This document shows, one piece after another, positions 23,316 through 33,994 of a DNA stretch of 64,000 nucleotides. The notes beneath the pieces are model-generated. The model worked only from the letters and a program-made list of their open reading frames with translations. It made no database searches and was not told the origin of the DNA. Origin of the DNA: Areca catechu (Eukaryota > Streptophyta > Magnoliopsida > Arecales > Arecaceae). The stretch lies in assembly GCA_021397845.1 (NCBI GenBank), contig CM038041.1, positions 145,802,780 through 145,866,779 of the forward strand, written 5' to 3'. Made by a program: the position numbers and the translations under genes. Numbering within the stretch: position 1 is the first letter of the stretch; each line of letters opens with the position of its first letter.

Positions 23316-23706
23316 TCAATTCTTTAATGCTTTGCCTCTTTTAAACATAGATGGGCTATTGAGGCTAGATATCATACTAGACTCTTGAGAGATAATACTT
23401 GTTGTCGATGGAGATTCAGAAAATATGACTTCATAGCCATCTTTAAAGCCATCCATTCCCTCCGCCAATACTTGCCAGAATAGTCCACCAGTGCAAGGGC
23501 CTCCAGATTTAGCTGATGAATAGATGGCATCATAAACAATTTTAAAGTAGGAGTCCCTTACATCCACGGTATATCCTGATGATTTTGAAGATTTGCCAAA
23601 TTCTGAGACTATAAACGGCTTTTGGAGAGCTGCAGAGTCCTCAATGTGAGATTGTATCCAACTCTTTGTGAAAGCAAGTTGAGAATCATCGCTTGATCCC
23701 GGGATC
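23316..23706 (-). CDS. Last exon of a GH5 mannan endo-1,4-beta-mannosidase gene (partial gene)
   Basis: Plant GH5 mannanases are secreted enzymes that cut beta-1,4-mannan in cell walls and seed endosperm. This exon starts after 'tttcatag' (intron acceptor at 23708-23707) with one base that completes a split codon. It then reads IPGSSDDSQLAFTKSWIQSH, PFIVSEFGKSS, GYTVDVRDSYFKIVYDAIY, GGLFWQVLAEGMD and DGYEVIFSESPSTTSIISQ, and stops at 23316. The SEFG glutamate is at the position of the GH5 nucleophile, and LFWQ holds the conserved active-site tryptophan. About 130 codons are open with no lesion. The proton-donor exon (NEP motif) and the signal peptide are not found in the next 1.1 kb upstream, where a copia element then begins. 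Either the gene has a huge TE-filled intron or this is an orphan exon. Confidence 0.85.
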
Positions 23707-24849
23707 CTATGAAAATCAATGGTATATATATATATATAGTTACAATTTCATAATTTAGGACTAATCCGAGAGGAATTTGAAGTTTCATAGAAATGTTACA
23801 GTGACATTAAATTTATAAAATTTTAAGATTAAAAATAAAAAAAAAATTAATTCAAAAATTAACTTATATAAAAAAATTAGTGGAGAAATAACAATAAATA
23901 ATATCAACAAGACCCCTACCAGCTATAGAGAATGAATTATTTATGTTATGTGAGTATCTTAAGTACTTTCCATATGATAGGCGAATCAATATATTTGCCG
24001 GTTTCCCATCAAATCAAGTCCAAAATTGTATAAATCTCCATGAATTTCTCCTTATCCCATGTAACAAGGCCCCATATCCTCCAACCTCCCTTGTAATCCT
24101 CCATAATTTGGGAAGAATCTCCATGAATTTCTCCTTATCCCATGTAACAAGGCCCCATATCCTCCAACCTCCCTTGTAATCCTCCACAATTTGGGGAGTT
24201 TTCAAATTTCAAAAGTTTTGTAAGGCTATTAAAAGGCCTTGGATGCCCCATTGTAAAGGGGATTGATTTTTTGGGAATGAATGAAAAGTGAAGTTGAATT
24301 TTGGAAGTAGAAGTTGTCTTGTGTTTTTTTTTATGTGAAAGTTTCCCATCCTTTTTTCCTCCACGCCAAAGCCCTTCTTTTCCCCTAGCAAAGCATCTTC
24401 CAAGCTCAAGTGAAGGCATTGGAGTCAGCCAGATCTACTCAAATTTCTGTTCTTAGTTCATAAATTCTCCCATCCCTTCTATATGTTCTTATCCTTCTTC
24501 CTTAACTTTGATCTTCATTGCAGGGTCCTTCGAAGTCTTTGAGTTGTGAACTGGGTTCACCTTGACAAAGAACCAACAAGCTGAAGCCCCAAGTCTAGGG
24601 TTCTGATCTCTGTTATCCAGGTTCTTCAGTTCTGAGCATTGGCAGTTTCAAGGTATGAATCAAAAGAAGGTTGGAAAGCTTATCAAGGTAAGTCCACAAT
24701 CATTAGCCCCTATTATCTAAATCTTCTTCCTTCTTATTTTAGGATTGTGTCTAATTATGTAATAGTCCCTTTTCATATAATCCTTAAATCTTATTAAGAT
24801 GAGTACAATGCTAAGTATAATTAGGTTTCATTGCTCTACAAACACCATA
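23707..24849. other. Upstream intron/flank of the mannanase exon with a short duplication
   Basis: After the acceptor comes AT-rich sequence with (TA)7 near 23728 and an A-rich run near 23835. A 71-bp segment is directly repeated at 24034-24104 and 24117-24187 (period 83), beginning 'atctccatgaatttctcc'. From 24200 to 24849 the sequence has the look of an LTR or leader (CT-rich tracts, 'ttgcagggtcc'), but no ends could be fixed. No mannanase exon was found here. Confidence 0.5.
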
Positions 24850-24878
24850 TTCAAAACATTAATCATATGCGTGCCGCA

Positions 24879-25919
24879 TCACATACTCTCGAGGTGGCGA
24901 TCAAACTCTCGCTGTGGTAGAGCCTTAGTGAACGGGTCTGCTATGCTATTCTTTGTATCAACTTTATTTATGTAGACATCTTGTCTTTCTACTATTTCTC
25001 GTACGAGATGGAAGCGTCTCAGAATGTGCTTGGACTTATGATGAGCTCTTGGTTCCTTAGCTTGAGCAACAGCTCCAGTGTTGTCACAGTAAAGTGGCAC
25101 TGGGTTTTCAATCTCAGGAACAACACCCAACTCTGTGATGAACTTCTTCATCCAGACTGCTTCCTTGGCGGCTTCACTGACAGCTATGTATTCTGCCTCT
25201 GTGGTTGAGTCAGCTATAGTCTGCTGCTTGGTACTCTTCCAACTCACTGCTCCACCATTTAGGGTAAAAACATATCCCGAAATGGATTTGCTATCATCAG
25301 GGTCTGATTGAAAACTAGAATCAGAATAAGCTTCTAGTTTAAGATCAGAACCACCATAAATCAGGAAAATATCCTTAGTCCTTCTCAGGTACTTAAGAAT
25401 ATTTTTAACTGCTTTCCAATGATCCTCTCCTGGATCAGCCTGAAACCTACTGACAATGCCTAAAGCATATGCCACATCAGGCCTAAAACATAACATGGCA
25501 TACATTATGGACCCTATTGCCGAAGCATAAGGTATAGAATTCATTCTATTTCTTTCTTCAGGTGTCTTAGGAGACATCTTTTTGGAAAGATGTATGCCTT
25601 GACTCATAGGAAGATAACCTCTTTTACTTCCATCCATGCTGAATCTTTTCAGCACTAAGTTAATGTACCTAGACTGGGATAAACCTAGCATCCTCTTAGA
25701 CCTATCTCTATAGATCTTAATACCTAGTATATAGGATGCTTCTCCCAAATCTTTCATGAAAAATTGGTTTGATAGCCAAACCTTGACTGATTGTAATATT
25801 GGGATATCATTCCCAATGAGGAGTATGTCATCTACATACAGAACCAAGAAGACTATGGCACTCCCACTAGTCTTCTTATAAACACAGGGTTCATCCACAT
25901 TTTTGATAAAACCAAACAT
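24879..25919 (-). pseudogene. Copia RT C-terminal half and RNase H
   Basis: The frame opens after a frameshift with GFIKNVDEPCVYKK and carries VLYVDDILLIGND (RT catalytic YVDD box), KDLGEASYILGIKI and CFRPDVAYALGIVSRF. RNase H follows with LEAYSDSSFQSD, SKSISGYVFTLNGGAVSWKS, STTEAEYIAVSEA and CDNTGAVA. It ends ADPFTKALPQREFDRHLESM with a stop. All RNase H acidic residues seen in copia are present. This stretch itself is intact; it is separated from the first half of RT only by a single-base frameshift near 25920. Confidence 0.9.
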
Positions 25920-26278
25920 TTTAATAGTTTATCAAAGCGGATGTTCCAACTCCTTGAAGCTTGCTTTAATCCATAAATGGATTTCTTTAGCTTGCATACT
26001 TGATTAGGTTTATTCTTTGAAATAAAACCTTCTGGCTGTGACATGTAGACTTCTTCCTCAAGGAAACCATTGAGGAATGCAGTCTTCACATCCATCTGCC
26101 AGATCTCATAATCGTGGTATGCTGCTATAGCAAGTAAAATCCGAATTGATTTGAGCATGGCAACAGGTGAGAATGTTTCATCATAATCAATTTCCTATTT
26201 TTGTCTAAAACCTTTTGCCACTAATCTAGCTTTATAGGTTTCAACTTGGCCATTAGCCCCAATCTTTTTCTTATAGAC
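25853..26278 (-). pseudogene. Copia RT N-terminal half
   Basis: The frame carries VYKKKIGANGQVETYKARLV, then DYDETFSPVAMLKSIRILLA, IWQMDVKTAFLNGFLEEEVY (motif A aspartate) and SIYGLKQASRSWNIRFDKLL. Two in-frame stops lie near 26200 and 26280. The frame shifts near 25920 into the next piece. The LNG and GLKQASR motifs are diagnostic for copia RT. Confidence 0.9.
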
Positions 26279-26625
26279 TCATTTGCACCCAATAGGATTA
26301 ACACCCTCTGGTGCATCAAACAAAGACCATTCTTGGTTGACATACATAGAGTCTATCTCAGATTCCATGGCTTCTTGCCATCTATCTGAATCAGTACTCA
26401 AGATAGCTTCCGTATAGGTCAGAGGTTCATCATTTTGAATGACTTGGGCTTCATTATTTTCAATAATAAATCCATACCTCTCAGGTGCCCGTGACACTCT
26501 ATCAGACCTACAGGGAGGAGTTTTGTGTTCTGGTTCTGATCTAATTATATGTTCTATTGATTGAGAATTGTCTATCTGTGTTTCTTGTACTTCTCCAAGT
26601 TCAATAGTTCTACCATTGCCCTTTT
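26279..26625 (-). pseudogene. Copia integrase-RT linker
   Basis: This variable linker contains EPLTYTEAILSTDSDRWQEA and ESEIDSMYVNQEWSL, the usual segment just before RT. Upstream of it the frame is shifted relative to integrase near 26640. There is no enzymatic motif. Confidence 0.8.
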
Positions 26626-27840
26626 CTAAAATAAACTCTTTTCTAGAAAAGTGGCATGTCTGTTGACAAAAATCTCTTGTTCAGTTGGATTGTAAAACAG
26701 ATATCCTCTACCCTCTCTAGGATATCCTACAAATAGACATTTATCCGCTCTAGGTTCCAACTTATGTCCAAAATTTCTTTTAACATAAGCTGGACATCCC
26801 CATACCTTAAAATATTTAAGATATGGTTTCTTTCCACTCCAAATTTCATACGGAGTACTAACAATGGATTTAGAAGGTACTTTGTTCAGAATGTAAACAG
26901 CAATTTCTAGGGCATGACCCCAAAAGGAAATGGGTAAATTTGTGAAGCACATCATGGATCGTACCATATCTGATAAGGTACGATTCCTCCTTTCAGCTAT
27001 ACCATTTAGCTGTGGTGTATAAGGAGGGGTCCATTCAGAAAGAATTTCATTAACTTTAAGATAGTCTAAAAACTCCGTGGATAAGTATTCTCCTCCTCGA
27101 TCAGACCGAAGAACTTTAATACTTTTCCCAATTTTTTTTTTGACCATACTTTGATACTCCTTAAATTTATCAAAGGCTTTAGATTTATGTTTCATAAGAT
27201 ACACATATCCGAACCTAGATAAATCATCTGTAAAAGTGATAAAATATGAGTATCCACCTCTGGCCTGAGTTGTCATTGGACCACATACATCAGTATGTAT
27301 AAGTCCTAATAACTCAGTTGACCTTTCTCCATGTCCAGTAAATGGAGTCTTGGTCATCTTACCCATGAGACATGATTCGCAAGTTCCTAATGATTCATAC
27401 TCATAAGGATCAAGGAATTTTTCCTTGTATAACTTGCTTATCCTAGACTCATTAACATGACCAAGTCGATGATGCCAAAGTAAAGTATCATTAAAGTCTT
27501 CTCTTTTTCTTTTATTATTGACATGAAAAACACTATCATTGGAAGAAAGAGTTAAGAGCCCATTGCTAAATATGCCAGAATAAACAATTTTATTAGACAA
27601 CATTATTGAGCAACCAGTGCTCGTTACATCCATTACATATCCTTGTTTTAATAACAAGGGAACAGATACAATGTTCATAATAATCTTAGGCATATAATAA
27701 TAATTTTCTAACTCCAAGATCTTCCCTGAAGGCAACTTCAGAATATAGGTCCCTACAGCTTCTGCTTGGATGATATCACCACTAGCACCGTAGAGATTGA
27801 AGTCACCTTCCTTCAATACTTTAAGCTTATGGAGGTCCTA
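26626..27840 (-). pseudogene. Copia GAG-pre-integrase and integrase
   Basis: A long open stretch starts after a stop at the protease end. It holds LLWHHRLGHVNESRISKLY and CESCLMGK (the HHCC zinc site), HTDVCGPM and FTDDLSRFGYVYLM (first aspartate), VLRSDRGGEY (second aspartate) and GIAERRNRTLSDMVRSMM (glutamate). The C-terminal KVWGCPAYVKRN and KCLFVGYPREGRGY box completes it. All catalytic residues are present over about 390 codons. It terminates at a frameshift near 26640. Confidence 0.9.
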
Positions 27841-28761
27841 CAAAGATTTACATATATGGTAACCACAAGTGGTATCCAATACCCAAGTATTTGATATAGA
27901 TGAATTTAATGTCAATATAGCATGTATCTCATACATACCTTTTGGCGCATCTGATGCACCAGGCTTCACAGTTGCAAGGTAAGCCTTGCAATTCCTTTTC
28001 CAATGTCCCGCTTTGCCGCAAAAGAAATAGGTCGACTGTTTGGAGGCCTTCTTTCCTTTCATATTCTTATTGATGCCACTCTTAGGGTTTAGCCTCCTAT
28101 TAAAACCCTTTTTGCCTGATTTCTTCTTATTGGTCTTATTAATAAGAAGAAGTGGAGCCTTTTCTTTCTTTATGTGGCTCTCCGCTGTTTTTAACATATT
28201 TAACAGCTCAGGCAAGGAAGTGTTCAGTTTGTTCATGTGATAATTCAAGACAAACTGAGAAAATGACTCCGGGAGTGATTGCAGGATTAAATCCTGATTC
28301 AACTCCCCATCCATGATAAAACCTAATTGACCCAATCTGGTGATCAAGTCAATTACCTTCAGAACATGATCCTGAATGGATGTACCCTCTGTCATCCTAG
28401 CACGGAATAACTGCTTAGATACTTCATATCTAGCAGTTCTGCTATGTTCTCCATAAAGCTCTTTTAAATTAAACATTATGGATTAAGTATCCATGCTTTC
28501 ATGCTGTCTCTGTAACTCATTGGACATAGAGGCTAGTATGATACACTTGATATTAAGGGAGTCATTCTGCCACATTTTGTATGTGGCCATATCTTCCTCT
28601 GTGGCATCATCCCCTAGTGGATTAAGACTAGGGGTATCTAGAATATAAGAAAGTTTTTCTGAACTCTGCATAATCTTTAAATTTCTCAACCAGTCCACAT
28701 AGTTTGGACCAGTCAGTTTGTTGGTATCTAAGATACTTTGCAGTGATAATGAAGATGCCAT
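27841..28761 (-). pseudogene. Copia gag and protease start
   Basis: It starts at the ATG at 28761 (MASSLSLQSILDTNKLTGPN), typical of copia gag. One in-frame stop at 28485-28483 interrupts it, and the same frame then continues FNLKELYGEHSRTARYEVSK and LPELLNMLKTAESHIKKEKA. The zinc knuckle reads FFCGKAGHWKRNC, with its first cysteine replaced by tyrosine. The protease active site reads WVLDTTCGYHIC where family members have DTG or DSG, so it is probably dead. The frame ends with a stop at 27840-27838. Confidence 0.88.
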
Positions 28762-29908
28762 TTATCTATATTTAACAAAGAACAATACATAAGCAAACAA
28801 CCATGAAATGACATACATAATTAAATTAGGTCTTTAATTTAATTATGTCTCCCACTATTTTATCAAAAATCATAGCCCTCACTATGATAATCGAGAAGAA
28901 CCCTGATCGATTTTTCTTAGTGAGATTGAGATCCTAATAACTTATAAAAGATCTTGCAGAAAACACAACAAATCTTTTATAAGCTCAAAGGTAGAAAACT
29001 CTTCCAATTATATCTCATATAATTCTCAAGAAGTAACTTGGCCTCTAGAACATTATTAGTCTTGCAGAAAACACAACAAACCATAATGTTCTAGTTAAGT
29101 CAAGACCCTTCCATTTCTATACAGTCAATACTCAAATATAATGCCCTTGCAGATAACACAACAAAGCATTATACTGAATATACTGTAAGCATATCTATGC
29201 ACTAGACTAGTATTATGTCAATCACCATATTAGGTCTTGCAGATAACACAACAAACCTAATGTGGTTCATATCACAATAATGATCCAGCATGAAGGAAGG
29301 CCAATATATAGTATTTTTAACACTAAGCATTTTAGTCAAGATTTAAATTTAATCAAATTAGCCAGGTAAGTGGAAGAGATGTGGAAGTCCCCCGTTGCTT
29401 TCCTAGACACCAATAAAAATTGGCCAGGTCAGTCAACGGAACCAATTAAAAACCATAATTCTCTTTACCTTCCCAGAACCACCTTTCTAGATACCGAATG
29501 ATCAATTGTACATCATGACTAGTGATGCTTATTAGTTAAATATACTAAGACTTAATATAATTTTTAAGAGGAGGGATTTATAAATTGCCAGCACATCCTT
29601 ATAGAATGTATCACAATCAACATATCACTCTTATAAACAAATATGTGCTAAGTGTGTCATCATACTAGGACAACCATTTACCACATAATGGATCCACCAT
29701 TATGCCAGGGCAACCTTATTTCAGTATGATGACTTAAAAACTAAACATATCTCTATAATAATTAGGGTTTGAGTGAAAGACCCTAACTAGTGGCATACAT
29801 CAAAACATATATGCAATCAAAGATATGCTAAGTGTAGTAACATATTAGGATTTAAAAACCCTAAGATGTGACATACAAGCTATCATAAATTATAGTCCTA
29901 ATTAAGGT
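28762..29908 (-). promoter_or_regulatory. Copia leader RNA with repeated hairpins
   Basis: This is the untranslated leader between PBS and gag. Four inverted repeats enclose the same 19-nt sequence, written on the plus strand as CTTGCAGAAAACACAACAA or with one A-to-T change. They span 28941-28983, 29045-29094, 29137-29173 and 29224-29266. Stems are 12/12, 12 plus a bulge, 8 (plus an outer 6) and 11/12 base pairs and differ in sequence. Further stems occur at 29657-29667 with 29723-29733 (11/11), 29684-29691 with 29697-29704 (8/8) and 29762-29768 with 29780-29786 (7/7). No open frame of note occurs. Roles in packaging, dimerisation or translation are inference. Confidence 0.75.
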
Positions 29909-29921
29909 GGCTCTGATACCA
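29909..29921 (-). promoter_or_regulatory. Primer binding site (iMet tRNA type)
   Basis: On the minus strand it reads TGGTATCAGAGCC, the standard plant iMet-tRNA PBS. One base (G) separates it from the LTR end CTACA. Confidence 0.95.
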
Positions 29922-29922
29922 C

Positions 29923-32319
29923 TGTAGGGTTCCGGTGCAACGCAGCGGAAGGGTAATTTCAAAAATTGAAATTAATATGCACCAAAACCCTAAAACAGGA
30001 ACTCCTTAATAAGACTAGAATGTATGAAGACAAACATTTCTATGCAAATTGAATTAGAATACCAACCTGTAATCGCTAATTCCAATTTATGAAGACTTAA
30101 AACTTGAAGATCAATGGGCTATTTGAATTCACCAGGCGTCCAAGTATCTGCCCTCCGATGGTGATCCACATAGAGAAATGATCAAGAACACTATCTTCTT
30201 GTCCAATGGTTCCTCCTATTGAGTTTTTCTTCCTAAAACTCAATTCTTCGGATTATGGTTGGAATTCTTCCACACAAGAGGTTGCCTTCCTTTCTTTTAT
30301 CTCTTCTCCTCCTTCCACTAAGACCTTGACCCTCTAAGACACTCTTGTCTTGAAGATAAGACTTTGTCCTAAGGGGATTTAGGCTTGTCTTAAATTGGAG
30401 GAGAAATTAAGACAAGAATGTCTTAATGTAAGAAGGAAAGAACGAAATCAGAACTCCTTCTTTCTTTTACCGTCGGAGACTTTCACTCTTGTTCTTGTTT
30501 AGTAGCAGAGTTTCGACAGAGGTGTACTCTATAAAGGAAACAGTGCAAGAACAAGAAAAGAGAGAAAGAGTCTTTAGGAGAGGAAGAAGGATTAAAAACA
30601 TTACCGAGTTCTGATTTTCTTGACCCCTTAAATAGATCTCAGAGAGGTGCCCACGCATCTCTTCGTAAAAAACTTCTCACGCCCTTTCTCATTTTCTCAC
30701 GCCCCATCCTTCCTTCTCATGGCCTTCCGGATAAATCCCATGGCTTTTCTTAAATGAAAAATCGTGATGTTTTTTAAAAGAAAGGAGTCGCGACTTTTAA
30801 TCTCTGAAGAGATGTTATTTCACACAACCGGGAAGCAACGAATGCTTTCTGCCTTTCTCAAAAAAAACATCAACCCTTGGATTCCAATCCAAGGGGGGAC
30901 AATTGAGGCGCTAAAAGAGAGAAGGAAAAGCCGCCCCATATAAAACACCAGAGTTTTTTTTTTCTTTTTTTTTACGGAGCGCACCAAGAGTCCATGCGCC
31001 ATGGACTCTTCCAAATGGTGTGCCAAGAGTCCATTAGCGCATGGACTCTTGGCATTTTTGGCGTGAAAATGCTAAGGGCCAGGTGGGGGGCTAGCCTAGA
31101 TACATGGTTAGCCAATAGGGTTAGCCATAATCCCTATAACCTCAATTAGGGTCTAATTAGATCCAATTAGAACCCAAATTGAACCAATCTGGAACCCTAA
31201 TTCGAATCTAATTCGAATAGAAGCTAGGATTTGCAACACCTGCTAGAGTGTCATCATACAAAGATGATTTAATTACAAATTTAAACCCTTGATCAATTCT
31301 CTTAAGTGTGTGATCCATTGGGTTTCACATCTAGCCAGCTGTGGGTTCGAATACAAGTTGACCTAATTTGATTAGAACTCTTTCTAATTGATTTAGGTCA
31401 AACCGGGCTTACCCGATTATGATCAATTAGGACTCTTCCTAATAAGTGATCATTCAATTTAATCAACCCACAAGACAAGATTGACGTCTAGCAATGTGTC
31501 ATGTCTACCCGGAAGATATGGAAATTCTGGTGAAATACCAAAACTACCCTTCAGTAGAAAGTTACCATATAATTAAATCCTTCGATCAGCCTGCACCCAA
31601 AATATAATTATGGATATGGATATATGTCAAATCCAATATTATATTTGTTTCTAGCTCAATCTTATATTGATGATTCAATTATCTTGATATTAGAAACCAT
31701 CTCTAATATCTTTACTTTGATCAAAGATTCCCTGAATCATCATTCGATTGATAACTAGCTAGATGCAATCTCCTCTTACTAAGAGTGATCGATTCCTTGT
31801 TGACCTACTCATTACCTTCATATCCAATTCACCATTCCCAGTATCAATCCTGTGCATGTCTCAGTGTCATGATTAGGATTGAACCAAAGCATGGGTTCAT
31901 GTGCATAAGGTACTTATGGCAGTCTCAGGTCAAAGGATTACTTGTACCAATCCCACTATGAGAACCTTCTACTGACATGTAGCTAAGACTCCATTAGATG
32001 TTCTCAAGTTGGATCATATCAGTGAACTCATTCTCTAATGAGCACCCACATCCTAGTATTAGTGTCATACACAAGTGACTGTGAGAGCAGTCACCCTCTC
32101 TAGTATACATGGGATGTGCTAGTCTTACCGAAAAAACCCTGATCCCCTACTCAGGGTTCCTTTGACTAGGAATATTTTAGATTAAGGTTTTAAGACTTTA
32201 GGTCTCACTGATATGATCTCATCATAACCCTAAAATCATAGCCCTAATCTATGGGATTCATCATATAATAATAAACACAGCGTATGATGAAAAATAATGC
32301 CTTTATTAAAATATTGTCA
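29923..32319 (-). repeat. 5' LTR of the copia element
   Basis: On the minus strand it starts TGACAATATTTTAATAAAGG and ends GGAACCCTACA, 2397 bp. The start was placed where the chromovirus gag frame stops making sense (KPSYL then LTR). No second copy is in the window. It contains CT-rich and TTTAAATAG promoter-like sequence near 30620-30650 (minus strand). Confidence 0.8.
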
Positions 32320-32899
32320 AATACGATGGTTTGGGAGATACAACATAGATTGGCTTGTAGGGCATATCCCTTTCATCATTATATTCATACTCCTCTACCA
32401 AACTTGGGTCAGCCTCATATATTTCTTCTTCTAAGTCATCTTGGTGAACCAATGGGGTGGTAAGAGAGGTTTGGCTAATAGAAAATTGACTAGGATCTGG
32501 GGTAACAGGGGTGGGTAAACTAAGGGTTATGGATTCAAAGGTTATGGGTTTAAAGGTTATGGGTTCAAATCTAGGGGTGTCAATCCTATAGGGTTCAGGT
32601 TGATTGAGGGATAGTGGGTTACTACTGGGTTCATATCTAGGGACCATGGGTTCCTGGGGTTCAACTCTATGGGTCTTGCCTAGGGTTCCTACTTGGTTGA
32701 TTCTTTAGTTCATTTGGTAAAGCTTAGTATCGGATTGGTCAAACATACGGTTTATTTGGGCATTGGATAGGTTATTGGATAAATCGATTCGGCCAAGTCG
32801 TTCGATCATGGTTTTCATGAAAGCTTCTAGACTAGGGTCCATGGTTAAGCTAGGTTGGGGTTTAGATTTTTGATATTGGGTTCATAATCTAGTGGTCAT
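32320..32899 (-). pseudogene. Family C gag relic without capsid domain
   Basis: The probable start ATG is at 32899 (MTTR...). A TGA five codons later and another stop near 32700 break it. The frame then reads MDPSLEAFMKTMIERLGRID, a proline/threonine-rich stretch with repeated EPITF words, and the acidic segment DDLEEEIYEADPSLVEEYEY. In the intact family B ORF the similar acidic segment (VYDAGLSLVDEYEG) lies after the zinc knuckle. Here both the capsid domain and the knuckle are absent between the N-terminal segment and the acidic one. The end is a fusion into the copia LTR. Confidence 0.6.
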
Positions 32900-33974
32900 G
32901 CACAAATCAAACAATCAAAATGAAATGATACAACCAAGCATGCAAAAAGAGAAAGAAAAGGCTAGTATAATCTAGGGTTTCATAGACCTGGAGCCAGAAA
33001 CTGGGTGGGTCAGCTCAACTTACACCTAACCTAATGCTAATTCTTTCACTGGCCAGGTAGGGGGTGGGAGTGTGGGAGGCCCCCCCTGCTTTCGTAGGGA
33101 CTCAATTAAAAATCACAGCACCACTTAGGTCATTTGACTCTGGACCCCCAGCCTTAGACACTAGCTTTCAGTAATAGCTAAAAGGTTTAATGCACTAGTT
33201 GGCCCACACAGCTCGGACCCGACCTGTTGATGTCTCCTAGCCCACTAGGGAGAATTAGGTCTAATAGATTTTACTTAGGCTTGGGTTAGTATGATGATGG
33301 TTGTTTTGGACCCAGGACAGGTGATGAAATCCTGCCCTGATCTGAGATAGTGGATTGCCCTTAAGATTAGGTTAAAAATGATGGCAATCGATGGCCTTGA
33401 TGCAATCTAAAATAATCAAAAATAAAATATTTTTGTAATGATTTATGATGTGTCAAGTTAGGTTTAAGTTAACTGGGGTTATCAAATAAAGTTTGGCTTG
33501 GAATTGGGGGTTTGGTAGTTGATTAGGTTAGGTTGAGTCAAGATGCAAAATGTAGCAGAAATCAATGAATTAGGATTTCAATTATTGCAGAGTTTGACAC
33601 AGATCCCAATGTATTAAAAATTCAAAGAAAATCTAGAATAGAGGATGGACGGTGATGATGAAGCCTACCAAATTTCATGCAGAAAACAAATCAGATAATA
33701 ATGCAGACCTAGGATTTTCTGGACTGCTGCAAAAATTGTCAAGATTCTGTTAGGGTTCCTATTATGCCAAATTTCAGAGATTTAGGTTTTCAGTAAAAAC
33801 AATTAAAAATTTTGATAATTACTAGGATAGAATAGTGGACATGCAGTGCAAATTTCACAGAAAAATAAAATATTTATGATACCAAAATCAGATGAAACCT
33901 AGACACCTAATGCAGTGGACAGAATACAGAATTAGGGTTTGTGAATGCAAAGCAAATAAAAAACTATCCTAAAC
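32900..33974 (-). other. Family C leader
   Basis: This is non-coding sequence between PBS and gag. It includes a segment with 'cctgggtccaaaacaacc' and 'cactggccaggtagg' words similar to the leaders at 50400-50580 and 63060-63160. That similarity supports its place in the same chromovirus superfamily. No clear hairpin like that of families A and B was found. Confidence 0.55.
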
Positions 33975-33988
33975 CCACTTTGTTACCA
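33975..33988 (-). promoter_or_regulatory. Mutated primer binding site
   Basis: On the minus strand it reads TGGTAACAAAGTGG, recognisable as TGGTATCAGAGCCC with several changes and followed by the shared 'gtttagg'. It lies six bases from the LTR end CCTACA. Confidence 0.65.
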
Positions 33989-33994
33989 AACTAA

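Larger units (their letters stand above)
24850..32319 (-). mobile_element. Ty1/copia retrotransposon, 3' LTR missing
   Basis: On the minus strand, in order: 5' LTR (32319-29923), PBS (29921-29909), a 1.15-kb structured leader, gag, protease, integrase, RT and RNase H (to 24879). The gene order PR-INT-RT-RH is the copia hallmark. No copy of the LTR follows the RNase H end. Homology simply stops near 24850, so the 3' end has been deleted. The element inserted into the gag of a minus-strand chromovirus (32320 onward). The reading frame has a handful of stops and single-base frameshifts, which suggests moderate age. Confidence 0.9.

Noticed and set aside
23316..23567. Short ORF as a complete small protein
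   Set aside because: The frame continues upstream to a splice acceptor at 23707 and the sequence is the C terminus of a GH5 enzyme; the internal start is not real.
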